Part shown: positions 35,477 through 45,047 of the stretch, in pieces
Position numbering within the stretch: the first letter of the stretch is position 1
How the letters are laid out: the number at the start of each line of letters is the position of its first letter
DNA from: Rhizobium sp. C4
GTDB taxonomy: Bacteria; Pseudomonadota; Alphaproteobacteria; Rhizobiales; Rhizobiaceae
Length of the DNA: 64,000 bases
Direction: 5' to 3'
Assembly: GCF_021026315.1 (NCBI RefSeq)
Contig: NZ_JAJNCX010000014.1
Coordinates: forward strand, 59,541-123,540
Program-made: the position numbers and the translations under genes
The notes under the pieces: model-generated
What the model saw: the letters and a program-made list of their open reading frames with translations, nothing else
Told to the model about the DNA's origin: nothing
Databases searched by the model: none

Positions 35477-37294
35477 ATGCGGAACCTGAAAATATCGACC
35501 AAACTTGCGATTCTGGTCGCCAGCCTGCTTGCTGCGGCTGCCTTTTCGGTTTTCATGCTGCTGCGAACCGCCACCGCCGATGTCTATGCCGAGCGCTATG
35601 ATATGATGCGCACGCAGGTGGAGAGCGCCATTTCGATCATGAAACGCTATGCCGAGGACGAGAAGAGCGGCAAGCTGAGCCACGAGGAGGCCACCCGGCT
35701 CGCCTTTGCCACTGTCAGCAGCATGAGCTTCGAGCCGAACGGCTATTTCTTCGGCTACACGTTCGACGGGACGCGCATGTTTTTTCCGGCCGACAAGGGG
35801 ATCGGCAAGAACTTCATCGACCTGAAGGACAAGAACGGGACGCCGCTGATCAAGAACCTGATCGAGGTCGGGCGCAAGGGCGGCGGGCGGACGGACTATA
35901 TGTGGCCGAAGCCCGGCATGCCGGAGGATCAGGTCTTCACGAAGGTCTCCTATGCCAAGGTGTTCGAACCCTGGTCGATCGTCGTGGGGACCGGCGCCTA
36001 TGTCGATGACATTCAGGCCAAGGTGAACCGCATGATCCTGTCGGCCGTTCTGCAAGGCGTTGCCATTTTCGCAGCCGCCATGCTGCTCGCCTATTTTGTC
36101 ATGCGCAGCATCACCCGCCCATTGAACGAGATCCACAACAGCCTGAAGGCCGTTGCGGCCGAAGACATCGATACAAGCATTCCCTATGTCCATCTCACCA
36201 ACGAGGTCGGCGCCATGGCGAATGCAACCAAGACCCTGCAGGACAAGGTGCGGCAGCGCCTCGCCATGGAGCGGCTGAACCGGGAACAGCAAACGACACT
36301 CGATGCCGAACGCCAGGAGAATATGGAACGTCAGGCCGCCGAGGCGGAGACGCAGTCGCGCGTCGTCCAGACCATCGGTCAGGCGCTCGAACAGCTGGCG
36401 CATGGCGACCTGACGGTGCGCTGCGGCGATCTCGGCAGCCGGTACGCCGAACTGCGCGACAATTTCAACAACGCCATCGGCCAGCTCGAGCGGACGATGA
36501 CGCTGGTCAAGGAACGCGGCACCGATATCGGCGTCAGCAAGGAAGAAATCCGCCGCGCCTCCAACGAGCTTGCGCAGCGCACCGAGCGGCAGGCGGCAAG
36601 CCTTGAGGAAACCTCGGCAGCGCTGGACGAACTGACGGTCGCGGTTCGCCAGACGGCGGACGGTGCCCGCGAAGCCGCAAGTCGCGTGGGCGAAGTGCGC
36701 TCCGAAGCCGAAAAGAACGATCGCGTGGTCGAAAAGGCGATCAGTGCCATGAGCGGCATCGAGCAGTCGTCGCAGGAAATCGGCAATATCATCGGGGTGA
36801 TCGATGAAATCGCCTTCCAGACCAACCTTCTGGCGCTGAATGCCGGCGTTGAAGCCGCACGCGCCGGCGAAAGCGGCAAGGGCTTTGCCGTCGTTGCCCA
36901 GGAAGTGCGCGAATTGGCGCAGCGCTCTGCTGCCGCCGCCAAGCAGATCAAGGAACAGATCAGCAAGTCGTCGTCCCAGGTTGAAAACGGCGTTCAGCTG
37001 GTCGGCGAGGCAGGCGAGGCACTGAAGCGGATTTCCGCTCAGGTCGAAAGCGCCAACGACATCGTCATCCAGATTGCGCATCGTGCCAACGAGCAGGACA
37101 CGACTCTCCGCTCGATCTCGTCTTCAATGAACGAGCTGGATCTCGCCACGCAGAAGAATGCCGCGATGGCCGAAGAAACGACGGCCTCGGCTGAAATGCT
37201 CGCCAATGACACGGGCACGCTGTTGGAGCTGATCGAGCGCTTCCGCGTCTCCGGCGGTCAGGCTCCTGTTCAGGCTTATCGCAAGGCCGGCTGA
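35477..37294 (+). CDS. Cache-domain methyl-accepting chemotaxis protein, tandem copy B
   Basis: A 605-residue chemoreceptor of the same architecture as copy A. The N-terminal helix (LAILVASLLAAAAFSVFML), single Cache domain with SMSFEPNGYFFGYTFDGTR and PWSIVVGTGAYVDDI, second helix near 186-206, HAMP, and signalling domain follow. The sensor half is clearly diverged from copy A, suggesting a different ligand, while residues from IGQALEQLAHGDLTV to the end are identical to copy A. Nucleotides in this part differ at scattered synonymous positions. AGGAAATACT precedes the ATG. A perfect hairpin follows. Confidence 0.94.
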   Translation: MRNLKISTKLAILVASLLAAAAFSVFMLLRTATADVYAERYDMMRTQVESAISIMKRYAEDEKSGKLSHEEATRLAFATVSSMSFEPNGYFFGYTFDGTRMFFPADKGIGKNFIDLKDKNGTPLIKNLIEVGRKGGGRTDYMWPKPGMPEDQVFTKVSYAKVFEPWSIVVGTGAYVDDIQAKVNRMILSAVLQGVAIFAAAMLLAYFVMRSITRPLNEIHNSLKAVAAEDIDTSIPYVHLTNEVGAMANATKTLQDKVRQRLAMERLNREQQTTLDAERQENMERQAAEAETQSRVVQTIGQALEQLAHGDLTVRCGDLGSRYAELRDNFNNAIGQLERTMTLVKERGTDIGVSKEEIRRASNELAQRTERQAASLEETSAALDELTVAVRQTADGAREAASRVGEVRSEAEKNDRVVEKAISAMSGIEQSSQEIGNIIGVIDEIAFQTNLLALNAGVEAARAGESGKGFAVVAQEVRELAQRSAAAAKQIKEQISKSSSQVENGVQLVGEAGEALKRISAQVESANDIVIQIAHRANEQDTTLRSISSSMNELDLATQKNAAMAEETTASAEMLANDTGTLLELIERFRVSGGQAPVQAYRKAG

Positions 37295-37318
37295 TCGAAA
37301 GGTCATCCTGAAACAACA

Positions 37319-37347
37319 AGAACGGGGCGGTTTTTCCGCCCCGTTCT
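37319..37347 (+). terminator. Terminator of chemoreceptor copy B
   Basis: AGAACGGGGCGG (37319-37330) and CCGCCCCGTTCT (37336-37347) form a perfect 12-bp stem around TTTTT. The same core as the copy A hairpin is seen. A short T-rich tail (CATTTACAT) follows. Confidence 0.8.
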
Positions 37348-37374
37348 CATTTACATAGCCTGCTGTGGCTCAAC

Positions 37375-38352
37375 TTAGCCCTTGATCAGGACCTTGCCCT
37401 TGCGGCCCGGCTCCATGCTGGCGGCAGCGGCCTTCGCGCCGTCTTCCAGGCCAAAGATATCCTCGACCGGCAGGTTGAGCTGGCCATTGGAGGCGAGCGT
37501 GATCAGCTCGCCGATCATGCGGACATAGTCGGCCGGGCTTGTCCTGCCGGAGCGCTTGGCGCCCCAGAAGCCGATGACCTTGGCCTGCTTGAAGATGAGG
37601 TCGCCGGAGGAGATTTCCATATTGCCGCCGCTCATCGTGCCGAAGGACATGAGCGTTGCACCTTCACCCAGCAGGCTCATCAGCTGGCCGCTTTCCGCCC
37701 CGCCGACGCTGTCGATGGCGTAAAGGATGGAGTCGGAGCCGGGGAACATCTTCACCTTGTCCATCCAGCCCGGATCCTGCGTCGAGACATTGTTGGAAAT
37801 GCCGAGCGCTTCCAGTTCGCCGACGCCCGCATCGCGGCGCACGACGTTGATGACATTGATGCCGCGGGCCTGGCAGATCATGGCGATCGTCTTGCCGACG
37901 GCGCCCGTGGCGGCGTTCTGGATCAGCCATTCACCCGGCTTCGCGCCGAGATCATCCAGCGCCATCAGGGCGCTGATCGGCATCGCGATCAACTGGCAGC
38001 CAAGCTCGTCCGGAACGGAATCCGGCAGCGGAATGGCGCGCTGTGCATTCATCAGGAAATATTCGGCCCAGGTGTTGGCGAGGCCTGCAGCCATCACACG
38101 CTGACCAACGGAAAGATTGGTGACGCCCGCGCCCAGCGCATCGACGACGCCTGCCGCTTCCGTGCCGCCGACTGCCGGCAGTGGCGGCTTGACGCCATAG
38201 CTGCCGCGAATGGTCCACAGATCGTGGTTATGGATTGGCGACAGCGTCATGCGGACGCGGATTTCGCCGGGGCCCGGCTCGGGCATGGGACGCTCGCCGG
38301 CTACCAGAACCTCGGCCGGATCCCCGAAAGTCTTGTATTCGATCACACGCAT
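37375..38352 (-). CDS. Zinc-independent medium-chain dehydrogenase (quinone/enoyl reductase type)
   Basis: An MDR-superfamily NADPH-dependent oxidoreductase of 325 residues, of the quinone-oxidoreductase or trans-2-enoyl-reductase (MECR) type. The N-terminal GroES-like domain has IRGSYGVKPPLPAVGGTEAAG, where MECR-type enzymes carry the same GTEA element. The Rossmann domain has NAATGAVGKTIAMICQARG. Zinc ligands of true alcohol dehydrogenases are absent. MRVIEYKTFG at 38352, preceded by GAGGGAGAA, is the start. The natural substrate is not known. Confidence 0.87.
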   Translation of the reverse strand: MRVIEYKTFGDPAEVLVAGERPMPEPGPGEIRVRMTLSPIHNHDLWTIRGSYGVKPPLPAVGGTEAAGVVDALGAGVTNLSVGQRVMAAGLANTWAEYFLMNAQRAIPLPDSVPDELGCQLIAMPISALMALDDLGAKPGEWLIQNAATGAVGKTIAMICQARGINVINVVRRDAGVGELEALGISNNVSTQDPGWMDKVKMFPGSDSILYAIDSVGGAESGQLMSLLGEGATLMSFGTMSGGNMEISSGDLIFKQAKVIGFWGAKRSGRTSPADYVRMIGELITLASNGQLNLPVEDIFGLEDGAKAAAASMEPGRKGKVLIKG

Positions 38353-38467
38353 GGCGTTTCTCCCTCTCTTCTCACAATGACTTAACATAGGCCTACTTAA
38401 GGTCTTATGCTGTCAATTATAAGAACGCATATCCGATAAGGATGTTTCCGACAAAGGCTTAAGCCCC

Positions 38468-38872
38468 ATGCAGATCGACGGACAATGCCATTGCGGGCGG
38501 GTGACTTACGAGGCGGAGATCGAGCCGGATGAGGTCGGTCTCTGCCATTGCACGGACTGCCAGCGCCTGACCGGTTCGGCTTTTCGCGTCACGGCCTCAA
38601 CGCCCGCGAGCCGGTTCCGGCTCACCGGAAACAGCCCAAAGCGCTACGAAAAACGCGCCGACAACGGCGCGCTGCGGCTGCAATTTTTCTGCGGAGACTG
38701 CGGCTCGCCCATCTACACGACGGGCGAGGGTCCGGATGCGGACATGATCGGCATCCGCTGGGGCTCGATCAACCAGCGCAACGACCTGAAACCGGCGTCG
38801 CAATTCTGGTGCCGCTCAGCCGTCGGCTGGCTGGGCGAGATCTCGCATCTGCCCGGCCATGACGGAGATTGA
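38468..38872 (+). CDS. GFA (glutathione-dependent formaldehyde-activating)-family zinc protein
   Basis: A small 134-residue protein of the GFA/CENP-V fold. Zinc ligands are visible: C7 and C9 (QCHCG), C26, C28 and C31 (CHCTDC), and C75 and C78 (FFCGDCGSPIY). Characterised relatives conjugate formaldehyde to glutathione, but many members have no proven activity, so the function is open. The gene sits alone, divergent from the MDR reductase and convergent with prfC. Confidence 0.9.
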   Translation: MQIDGQCHCGRVTYEAEIEPDEVGLCHCTDCQRLTGSAFRVTASTPASRFRLTGNSPKRYEKRADNGALRLQFFCGDCGSPIYTTGEGPDADMIGIRWGSINQRNDLKPASQFWCRSAVGWLGEISHLPGHDGD

Positions 38873-38881
38873 CCCGAAATA

Positions 38882-40465
38882 TCACGCCGCCTTCTGGACG
38901 TGATATTCCTTGATCGCCACCATCTTGATCGCCGGCGCACGCTCGGCCTCGTAGCGCAGCGAAAAACCGTCCTGCGCCAGGAAGACCGGATCGCCATCGA
39001 GGTCGCGGCAGATATCACCGCGCTTGGTGGTGATGAACTTTTCGAGGTCCAACGGATTGTCGGCGGAAATCCAGCGGCAGACGGAAAAGCGCGACATTTC
39101 GAAGGAAACCGGCAGGCCATATTCCTGCTGGAGGCGTTCCTTCAACACGTCGAGCTGCAGTGCGCCGACGACGCCGACGATGGCCGGCGAGCCATCTTCC
39201 GGCGAGAAGAGCTGCACGACGCCCTCTTCGGCCATCTGCTGGAGTGCTTCCTTCAGCTTCTTCGCCTTCATCGCGTCTTCAAGACGCACGCGGCGAAGGA
39301 TTTCCGGCGAGAAGTTCGGCACGCCCTGGAAGACCAGCGCTTCGCCTTCGGTCAGCGTGTCGCCGATGCGAAGCGTCCCGTGGTTGGGAATGCCCACCAC
39401 GTCGCCGGCATAGGCCGTGTCGGCAAGCTGGCGCTGCGAGGCGAAGAAGAATTGCGGGGCCGTGAGCCCCATCTGCTTGCCGGTGCGGGCCAGACGCGCC
39501 TTCATGCCGCGCTCCAGCTTGCCGGAGCAGATGCGGGCAAAGGCGATGCGGTCGCGATGGTTGGGGTCCATGTTGGCCTGGATCTTGAAGACGAAGGCCG
39601 TCATCTTGTCTTCGGCCGCATGAACCGTGCGCGTATCGGCCACCTGGTCACGCGGCGGCGGCGCATAGGCGCCGAGCGCGTTGATGAGATCGCGTACACC
39701 GTAGTTGCGCAGCGCCGAGCCGAAGAAGACCGGCGTCATATGGCCTTCGAGGAAGCTTGTGCGGTCGAAGGGCCGGCAGGCCTCGCGGGCGAGTTCCAGC
39801 TCATCGATGAAGGCGGCGCGCTCGTTTTCCGGCAGGCGGTCTGCAATGGCCTGCGGGCCGTTGACCGACAAAGGCTCGATCTGCGTGTCATTGCCGCGGA
39901 AGGTCGAGTCGGCGAGGTTGAACGAGCCGCAGAAGGTCTTCGACCGGCCGACGGGCCAGGTGACGGGTGCGGTGTCGAGCGCCAGCTTTTCTTCCACTTC
40001 ATCAAGGATTTCAAACGGGTCGCGGCTTTCGCGGTCCATCTTGTTGATGAAGGTGATGATCGGAATGTCGCGCATGCGGCAGACTTCGAAGAGCTTCAGC
40101 GTGCGCGGCTCGATACCCTTGGCGGCGTCGATGACCATGACGGCAGCGTCGACGGCGGTCAGCGTGCGATAGGTGTCGTCGGCGAAGTCCTCATGGCCGG
40201 GCGTGTCGAGAATATTGAAGACATTGCCTTCATATTCGAAGGTCATCACGGAGGTGACGACCGAGATGCCGCGTTCGCGCTCGATCTTCATCCAGTCGGA
40301 ACGCGTCTGAATACGGTCCTTCTTCGCCTTGACTTCACCGGCGAGCTGGATGGCGCCGCCGAACAGCAGCAGCTTTTCCGTCAGCGTCGTCTTGCCGGCG
40401 TCCGGGTGGGCGATGATTGCGAAGGTGCGGCGGCGCGAAACCGCCTCGGCCAGTGTCTCGGTCAT
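38882..40465 (-). CDS. prfC: Peptide chain release factor 3
   Basis: A ribosome-associated GTPase that recycles release factors RF1/RF2 after peptide release. The G-domain motifs are AHPDAGKTTLTEKLL (P-loop), DTPGHEDFADD (switch II) and NKMDRE. The 527-residue length and the C-terminal domain (VVGALQLDVLKERLQQEYG) are those of RF3 rather than EF-G. The start MTETLAEAVSRRRTF at 40465 is chosen; the longer frame to 40516 adds non-family residues. Diagnostic and intact. Confidence 0.96.
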   Translation of the reverse strand: MTETLAEAVSRRRTFAIIAHPDAGKTTLTEKLLLFGGAIQLAGEVKAKKDRIQTRSDWMKIERERGISVVTSVMTFEYEGNVFNILDTPGHEDFADDTYRTLTAVDAAVMVIDAAKGIEPRTLKLFEVCRMRDIPIITFINKMDRESRDPFEILDEVEEKLALDTAPVTWPVGRSKTFCGSFNLADSTFRGNDTQIEPLSVNGPQAIADRLPENERAAFIDELELAREACRPFDRTSFLEGHMTPVFFGSALRNYGVRDLINALGAYAPPPRDQVADTRTVHAAEDKMTAFVFKIQANMDPNHRDRIAFARICSGKLERGMKARLARTGKQMGLTAPQFFFASQRQLADTAYAGDVVGIPNHGTLRIGDTLTEGEALVFQGVPNFSPEILRRVRLEDAMKAKKLKEALQQMAEEGVVQLFSPEDGSPAIVGVVGALQLDVLKERLQQEYGLPVSFEMSRFSVCRWISADNPLDLEKFITTKRGDICRDLDGDPVFLAQDGFSLRYEAERAPAIKMVAIKEYHVQKAA

Positions 40466-40590
40466 ATGACAATCAAATCCTGTGAATTGGCCGCCTTCTA
40501 CCGGCTTCGGCGGCAAAGTTCAATTGACCCGTCACATCCGGGCGCTAGACACTAGTCATCCATCCTCAAACAGTCAGCGGAGTGCGGCCG

Positions 40591-41073
40591 ATGAACATGC
40601 ATCCTCATGCCACCCCTGCGCTTGAGCCGGTTCTGGGTCTTGTCCGGCTTTCTCACGCCGATGGCCTCGATCTTCCGTCCTACGAGACGGCAGGGGCCGC
40701 CGGCATGGACCTGCGCGCCGCCGTGTCCGAAGACCGGCCGCTGATGCTGATGCCCGGCAAGCGCGCGCTGGTGCCGACCGGCCTCGTCATGGAAATCCCG
40801 TGCGGTTACGAAGCACAGATCCGCCCCCGCTCCGGTCTCGCCTTCAAGCACGGCATCACCTGCCTCAACACGCCCGGCACGATCGACAGCGATTATCGCG
40901 GCGAAGTGAAGGTCCTGCTGATCAATCTCGGCGAAGATGAATTCCTCATCGAGCGCGGCATGCGGATCGCGCAGATGGTGGTGGCGCCGGTGACGCAGGT
41001 GCGGGTGGTCGAGGTCCGGGAAACGTCCGACACCGAGCGCGGCGCGGGCGGGTTTGGCTCGACGGGCGTCTGA
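40591..41073 (+). CDS. dut: Deoxyuridine 5'-triphosphate nucleotidohydrolase
   Basis: Hydrolyses dUTP to dUMP, preventing uracil incorporation and feeding thymidylate synthesis. The five dUTPase motifs are present: AGMDLRAA (1), [12 protein letters not shown] (2), [16 protein letters not shown] (3), RIAQMVVAP (4) and the flexible C-terminal [10 protein letters not shown] (5). At 160 residues it is a typical trimeric enzyme. The ATG at 40591 has GGAG 8 nt upstream; a GTG at 40582 is in frame but less well placed. Confidence 0.96.
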   Translation: MNMHPHATPALEPVLGLVRLSHADGLDLPSYETAGAAGMDLRAAVSEDRPLMLMPGKRALVPTGLVMEIPCGYEAQIRPRSGLAFKHGITCLNTPGTIDSDYRGEVKVLLINLGEDEFLIERGMRIAQMVVAPVTQVRVVEVRETSDTERGAGGFGSTGV

Positions 41074-41084
41074 TCGGAGCCGTT

Positions 41085-41966
41085 ATGGAGACACTTGAGT
41101 TCAGGCAAGGATATTTTTCCGAACCGGCCGCTCTCTCTGCCCTGACAGACCTGCTCCGCGACACTTTCGGCATCGACATTTCAGTTCAAAGCAGGCTTGG
41201 CGGTCCAGATCCGTCGAGCATGCCTTTTGGCTATTTCGACAGGCAAGGTCGCTGCGTGGCGAATTTTTCTGCCTTTACCATGCCGATGGTGATTGGTGGA
41301 AAAGAGGTCAAGCTTGCCGGATACCAGTCAGGGGCCGTGAGGCCTGAATATCGAGGTCGCGGTCTCTATCGACAGCTGATGACAGCCGCCTTTGCGTGGG
41401 CCGAAAAGACGAGTCATGCGGCTGGCATTCTTTTGACTGAAAAGCCAGCGCTCTACGAGTCCTACGGGTTTCGAATTGTTCATCAGTTCAGGAGTCTTGG
41501 TGCCCCGCAGCCGCCGGCAGGTGCGACCGGCATTGGACGGAAACTCGACATATCCAACACCGATGACGTAAAGCTGATCAGCCAACTTCTTGTTCAGCGA
41601 CAGCCGGTATCTCAGCAATTCGCAGTCGCTCATCAAAAGGAAATGTTCCTTTTAAACGCATATCTCGATCGTCAAGTGTTGCTGACCTATTTGCCGAAGC
41701 ATGAGACGGTTGTCGCTTGGAAGCATGGACGCGATGGAGCGTTCATAGTGTTGGACATCGTTGCCAAGGAAATGCCATCGATGACTGATCTGCTGGATGC
41801 CGTTGGCTATTCGGGTAACCACATTGAGGTACACTTCCCGACCGACGGACTGGGCTGGCAGGGATCAAAGGCTCCCTGTCGAGCTGAATGTGAACTGATG
41901 ATGACCGACAAATTTGGTGAAAAGCTACCAGATGGTCTGATGCTGTCTCCGATGGCAGCCTTCTAA
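41085..41966 (+). CDS. GNAT-family N-acetyltransferase, atypical base composition
   Basis: A 293-residue acetyl-CoA-dependent transferase. The CoA-binding motif A is in SGAVRPEYRGRGLYRQLMTA (about residues 84-104). The C-terminal half has no obvious second motif, so it may be an Eis-like or single-domain GNAT with an extension. Its GC is clearly lower than its neighbours (a 60-base row near 41641-41700 is only 42% G+C), and rarer A/T-ending codons are frequent, suggesting acquisition. The ATG lies 12 bp after the dut stop. The substrate is unknown. Confidence 0.8.
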   Translation: METLEFRQGYFSEPAALSALTDLLRDTFGIDISVQSRLGGPDPSSMPFGYFDRQGRCVANFSAFTMPMVIGGKEVKLAGYQSGAVRPEYRGRGLYRQLMTAAFAWAEKTSHAAGILLTEKPALYESYGFRIVHQFRSLGAPQPPAGATGIGRKLDISNTDDVKLISQLLVQRQPVSQQFAVAHQKEMFLLNAYLDRQVLLTYLPKHETVVAWKHGRDGAFIVLDIVAKEMPSMTDLLDAVGYSGNHIEVHFPTDGLGWQGSKAPCRAECELMMTDKFGEKLPDGLMLSPMAAF

Positions 41967-41990
41967 AGACATACCTCCAAAAAGCTCGAC

Positions 41991-42623
41991 TTATCGCTGG
42001 CTTTCCAGCGCCATCCGCGCGGCAAGCCCGGCCAGAACCGTGCCCATCATCCAGCGCTGGACCTGCGCCCAGAAGGGGCGCTCTTTCAGAAACAGCGCCA
42101 CCGAGCCGGCGGAAACGGCGATCATGGCATTGACGGAAACGCTGATCGCGATCTGCGCCAGTCCGAGAACGATCGATTGCGTCAGCACGTGGCCCTTTGC
42201 CGGGTCGATGAACTGCGGCAGAAGCGAAAGATAAAGAACCGCGACTTTCGGGTTCAGGAGACTGGTGAGAAACCCCATCAGGAAGAGGCGACGCGGTCTG
42301 TCGACCGGCAGATTGCGCGTTTCGAAGATCGGCCGCGCACCGGGTTTCAGGGCATTCCAGGCAAGCCAGGCGAGATAGGCGGCGCCGGCAAAGCGCAGCG
42401 CATCATAGGCAATCGGAACGGCAAAAAGGATCGCCGTGATGCCAAAGGCTGCGGCGAGCAGGTAGACGACGAAACCGCAGGCGACCCCGCACAGCGAAAC
42501 CAGCCCTGCCTTCGGTCCCTGGCTCAGCGATCGCGAAATCAGATAGAGCATGTTCGGCCCCGGCGTCAGCACCATGCCGAGGGCAACGAGGGCGAAGGCG
42601 GCAAGCAGCGTCGTTGAGGGCAT
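41991..42623 (-). CDS. LysE-family translocator
   Basis: A 210-residue, six-helix exporter. The diagnostic MVLTPGPNMLYLISRSLSQG is near residue 20, and NPKVAVLYLSLLPQFIDPAKG near 125. GGAGCCTTCC precedes the ATG at 42623. The substrate is unknown. It is divergent from a second LysE-type gene, with 175 bp between the two starts. Confidence 0.88.
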   Translation of the reverse strand: MPSTTLLAAFALVALGMVLTPGPNMLYLISRSLSQGPKAGLVSLCGVACGFVVYLLAAAFGITAILFAVPIAYDALRFAGAAYLAWLAWNALKPGARPIFETRNLPVDRPRRLFLMGFLTSLLNPKVAVLYLSLLPQFIDPAKGHVLTQSIVLGLAQIAISVSVNAMIAVSAGSVALFLKERPFWAQVQRWMMGTVLAGLAARMALESQR

Positions 42624-42798
42624 GGAAGGCTCCGGTGAATGTGGCGCCGACCATAGATGTCCTCCCCGTGCCGGCAACATCGGAATTGCCATGGGGACAA
42701 GATTTCGGAGTGGTCGATGATGGAGTGCTGAGCACCACCACAACTTCCCAATTGCCTTGGCCGGCATCGTGAGGCATGAAATGCGCAGGAGACCGCCC

Positions 42799-43416
42799 AT
42801 GACAGCCGCCAATCTTCTCACCTATGCCTTCGCGCTATTCGTTGCCGCCATCATTCCGGGTCCGGGGATCACGGCGATTGTGGCGCGCGCGCTCGGCTCC
42901 GGTTTCAGGCCGACCTTCTTCATGGGACTCGGGCTCATTCTGGGCGATGTCGCCTATCTGACCGCCGTGGTTCTCGGCCTTGCCTATGTGGCGCAGACCT
43001 TCACCACCGCCTTCATGGTCCTGAAATTCGCTGGCGCGCTTTATCTCGGCTATATCGCCTGGAAGCTCTGGACGGCGGGGCTCTTGGGCCAGAAGATCGA
43101 GGCGAAGCGGGCAGGGAGCCTTGGCGCCTCCTTTCTCTCCGGCCTTCTGGTGACGCTCGGCAATCCGAAGACCATGCTGTTCTATGTGGCGCTGGTGCCG
43201 ACGCTGATCCCGCTCGCCGAAATCGGCAAGCAGGATTATGCGGCACTCGTCGTCGTGACCGCTGTCGTGCTGCTGATCGTGCTCGTTCCCTATATCCTGC
43301 TGGCCGCCAAGGCGCGCGAGCTGCTGAAGGAGCCTTCGGCGCTCAAGCTGCTCAACCGCACGGCGGGCGGCATTCTGGCGGGGACCGCCGTTTATATCGC
43401 AGCGCGCGCTGCATAA
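42799..43416 (+). CDS. LysE-family translocator (divergent partner)
   Basis: A 205-residue membrane protein with the LysE element [18 protein letters not shown] near residue 20 and [20 protein letters not shown] near 115. It is only distantly similar to the adjacent divergent exporter, so the pair is not a recent duplication. AGGAGACCGCCC precedes the ATG at 42799. The substrate is unknown. Confidence 0.88.
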   Translation: MTAANLLTYAFALFVAAIIPGPGITAIVARALGSGFRPTFFMGLGLILGDVAYLTAVVLGLAYVAQTFTTAFMVLKFAGALYLGYIAWKLWTAGLLGQKIEAKRAGSLGASFLSGLLVTLGNPKTMLFYVALVPTLIPLAEIGKQDYAALVVVTAVVLLIVLVPYILLAAKARELLKEPSALKLLNRTAGGILAGTAVYIAARAA

Positions 43417-43637
43417 TTCACGCGGCTGAGAAAAATGGCCGAAAAGCCTATTATCATATTGATTTAAAGCAATTTTTCGTCGTTCCGAGCAAGGCGCCCT
43501 TGCGAAATTTGCTCCAGATCCCCTCCGATTTAGCAGAATTTTCTCTCCCGGCGCCCCTGCCGGATCAATCGGTTCTGGCGAGGGCTTCTCATTGTGCCTA
43601 TCCTGTGGGCCAAGACGTTCAATCAGGGAGAAACATC

Positions 43638-44600
43638 ATGGCTGACAAGAAGCCGGGACGCGGCCGCGTCTACAATTCGATCATCGAAACGATCGGCGAC
43701 ACGCCCATCGTTCGCCTCGACAAGCTGGCGAAGGACAAGGGCGTCAAGGCGAACCTTCTCGCCAAGCTCGAATTCTTCAACCCGATCGCCTCCGTCAAGG
43801 ACCGTATCGGCGTCGCCATGATCGAAAGCCTGGAAGCGCAGGGCAAGATCACGCCCGGCAAGACGGTTCTCGTCGAGCCAACCTCCGGCAACACCGGCAT
43901 TGCGCTCGCCTTCGCGGCCGCCGCCAAGGGGTACAAGCTGATCCTGACCATGCCGGAAACGATGTCCGTCGAGCGCCGCAAGATGCTGGCGTTGCTGGGC
44001 GCCGAACTCGTGCTGACCGAAGGTCCGAAGGGCATGAAGGGCGCGATCGCCAAGGCCGAGGAACTGGCCGCCACGCTTCCCGACGCGATCATCCCGCAGC
44101 AGTTTGAAAACCCCGCCAACCCGGAAATCCACCGCAAGACGACGGCAGAGGAAATCTGGAACGACACCGATGGCGGCGTCGACATCTTCGTCTCCGGCAT
44201 CGGCACCGGCGGCACCATCACCGGCACGGGCCAGGTGCTCAAGGCCAAGAAGCCGTCTGTAAAGGTGATCGCGGTCGAGCCGGCCGACAGCCCGGTTCTC
44301 TCAGGCGGCGCGCCCGGTCCGCACAAGATTCAGGGCATTGGCGCCGGCTTTGCCCCGAAGGTGCTCGACACCTCGGTCTACGATGAAATCGTCACCGTCT
44401 CCAATGACGAGGCCTTCGAGACCGCCCGTCTCGTGGCCCGTCTGGAAGGCGTGCCGGTCGGCATTTCGTCGGGCGCTGCACTCACTGCAGCCATCAAGGT
44501 CGGTAGCCGCGAGGAAAATGCCGGCAAGACGATCGTCGTGATCATCCCGTCCTTCGCAGAGCGCTATCTGTCGACCGCGCTCTTCGACGGCCTCGCCTGA
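43638..44600 (+). CDS. cysK: Cysteine synthase A (O-acetylserine sulfhydrylase)
   Basis: PLP enzyme that makes cysteine from O-acetylserine and sulfide. The PLP lysine is in [11 protein letters not shown], the substrate loop is [12 protein letters not shown], and the PLP-phosphate loop is [17 protein letters not shown]. At 320 residues, starting at [13 protein letters not shown] (AGGGAGAAACATC upstream), it is complete. The open frame from 43500 to 43637 is not family-like. Convergent with a small conserved gene 3 bp away. Confidence 0.96.
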   Translation: MADKKPGRGRVYNSIIETIGDTPIVRLDKLAKDKGVKANLLAKLEFFNPIASVKDRIGVAMIESLEAQGKITPGKTVLVEPTSGNTGIALAFAAAAKGYKLILTMPETMSVERRKMLALLGAELVLTEGPKGMKGAIAKAEELAATLPDAIIPQQFENPANPEIHRKTTAEEIWNDTDGGVDIFVSGIGTGGTITGTGQVLKAKKPSVKVIAVEPADSPVLSGGAPGPHKIQGIGAGFAPKVLDTSVYDEIVTVSNDEAFETARLVARLEGVPVGISSGAALTAAIKVGSREENAGKTIVVIIPSFAERYLSTALFDGLA

Positions 44601-44603
44601 GGC

Positions 44604-44954
44604 CTAGCCCGGAACTGCGGGAACTTCCCGCCTCAGATCGGGCTCATCGTGAATGAAAGTGACATTGAGGCTTGCCGGGAGCTCTTCCGGCAGCCCTTTT
44701 TCTTTTGCGATCAGGTCGGCGATGGCCGTTTCGCTCTCGCTATCGAGATGGACGCCGGCCTTGGTGACGAGTTCGCGAAACAGCGCGAGCCCCTGCGGCG
44801 GCAGCACCATGCGGAAATTCGTGGCGATGTTGGAAAAGAAGGTGTGGTCGCTGACCCAGCCGCCGGCGCTGACGACCGCATCGTTGATCTCCGCCGTGAC
44901 CTGATGGCGGTTGGCGTGGGTGACGCCTGTCAGCATGATGATCCGAGGGCGCAT
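44604..44954 (-). CDS. Conserved hypothetical protein, ACT-like
   Basis: A 116-residue soluble protein starting MRPRIIMLTGVTHANRHQVT. I do not recognise a named family. The first 55 residues have an alternating beta-alpha-beta pattern (IIMLTGVTHANRHQVTAEI, DAVVSAGGWVSDHTFFSN) like ACT-type small-molecule regulatory folds. No catalytic motif or signal peptide is visible. It stands alone between convergent cysK and uppP on the same strand, 93 bp from the latter. Confidence 0.6.
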   Translation of the reverse strand: MRPRIIMLTGVTHANRHQVTAEINDAVVSAGGWVSDHTFFSNIATNFRMVLPPQGLALFRELVTKAGVHLDSESETAIADLIAKEKGLPEELPASLNVTFIHDEPDLRREVPAVPG

Positions 44955-45047
44955 CGCGTCTCCAATCCCTATCCGCTGTCTTGATGGTTGAAGCTCCCGA
45001 CAGCGCCGGGAACTTCCTATGCGATCTGCGGACGATCGTCCTTGATC

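Noticed and set aside
38900..40555. Long plus-strand frame opposite prfC
   Set aside because: It is a shadow with His/Arg-rich composition; prfC has complete GTPase motifs.
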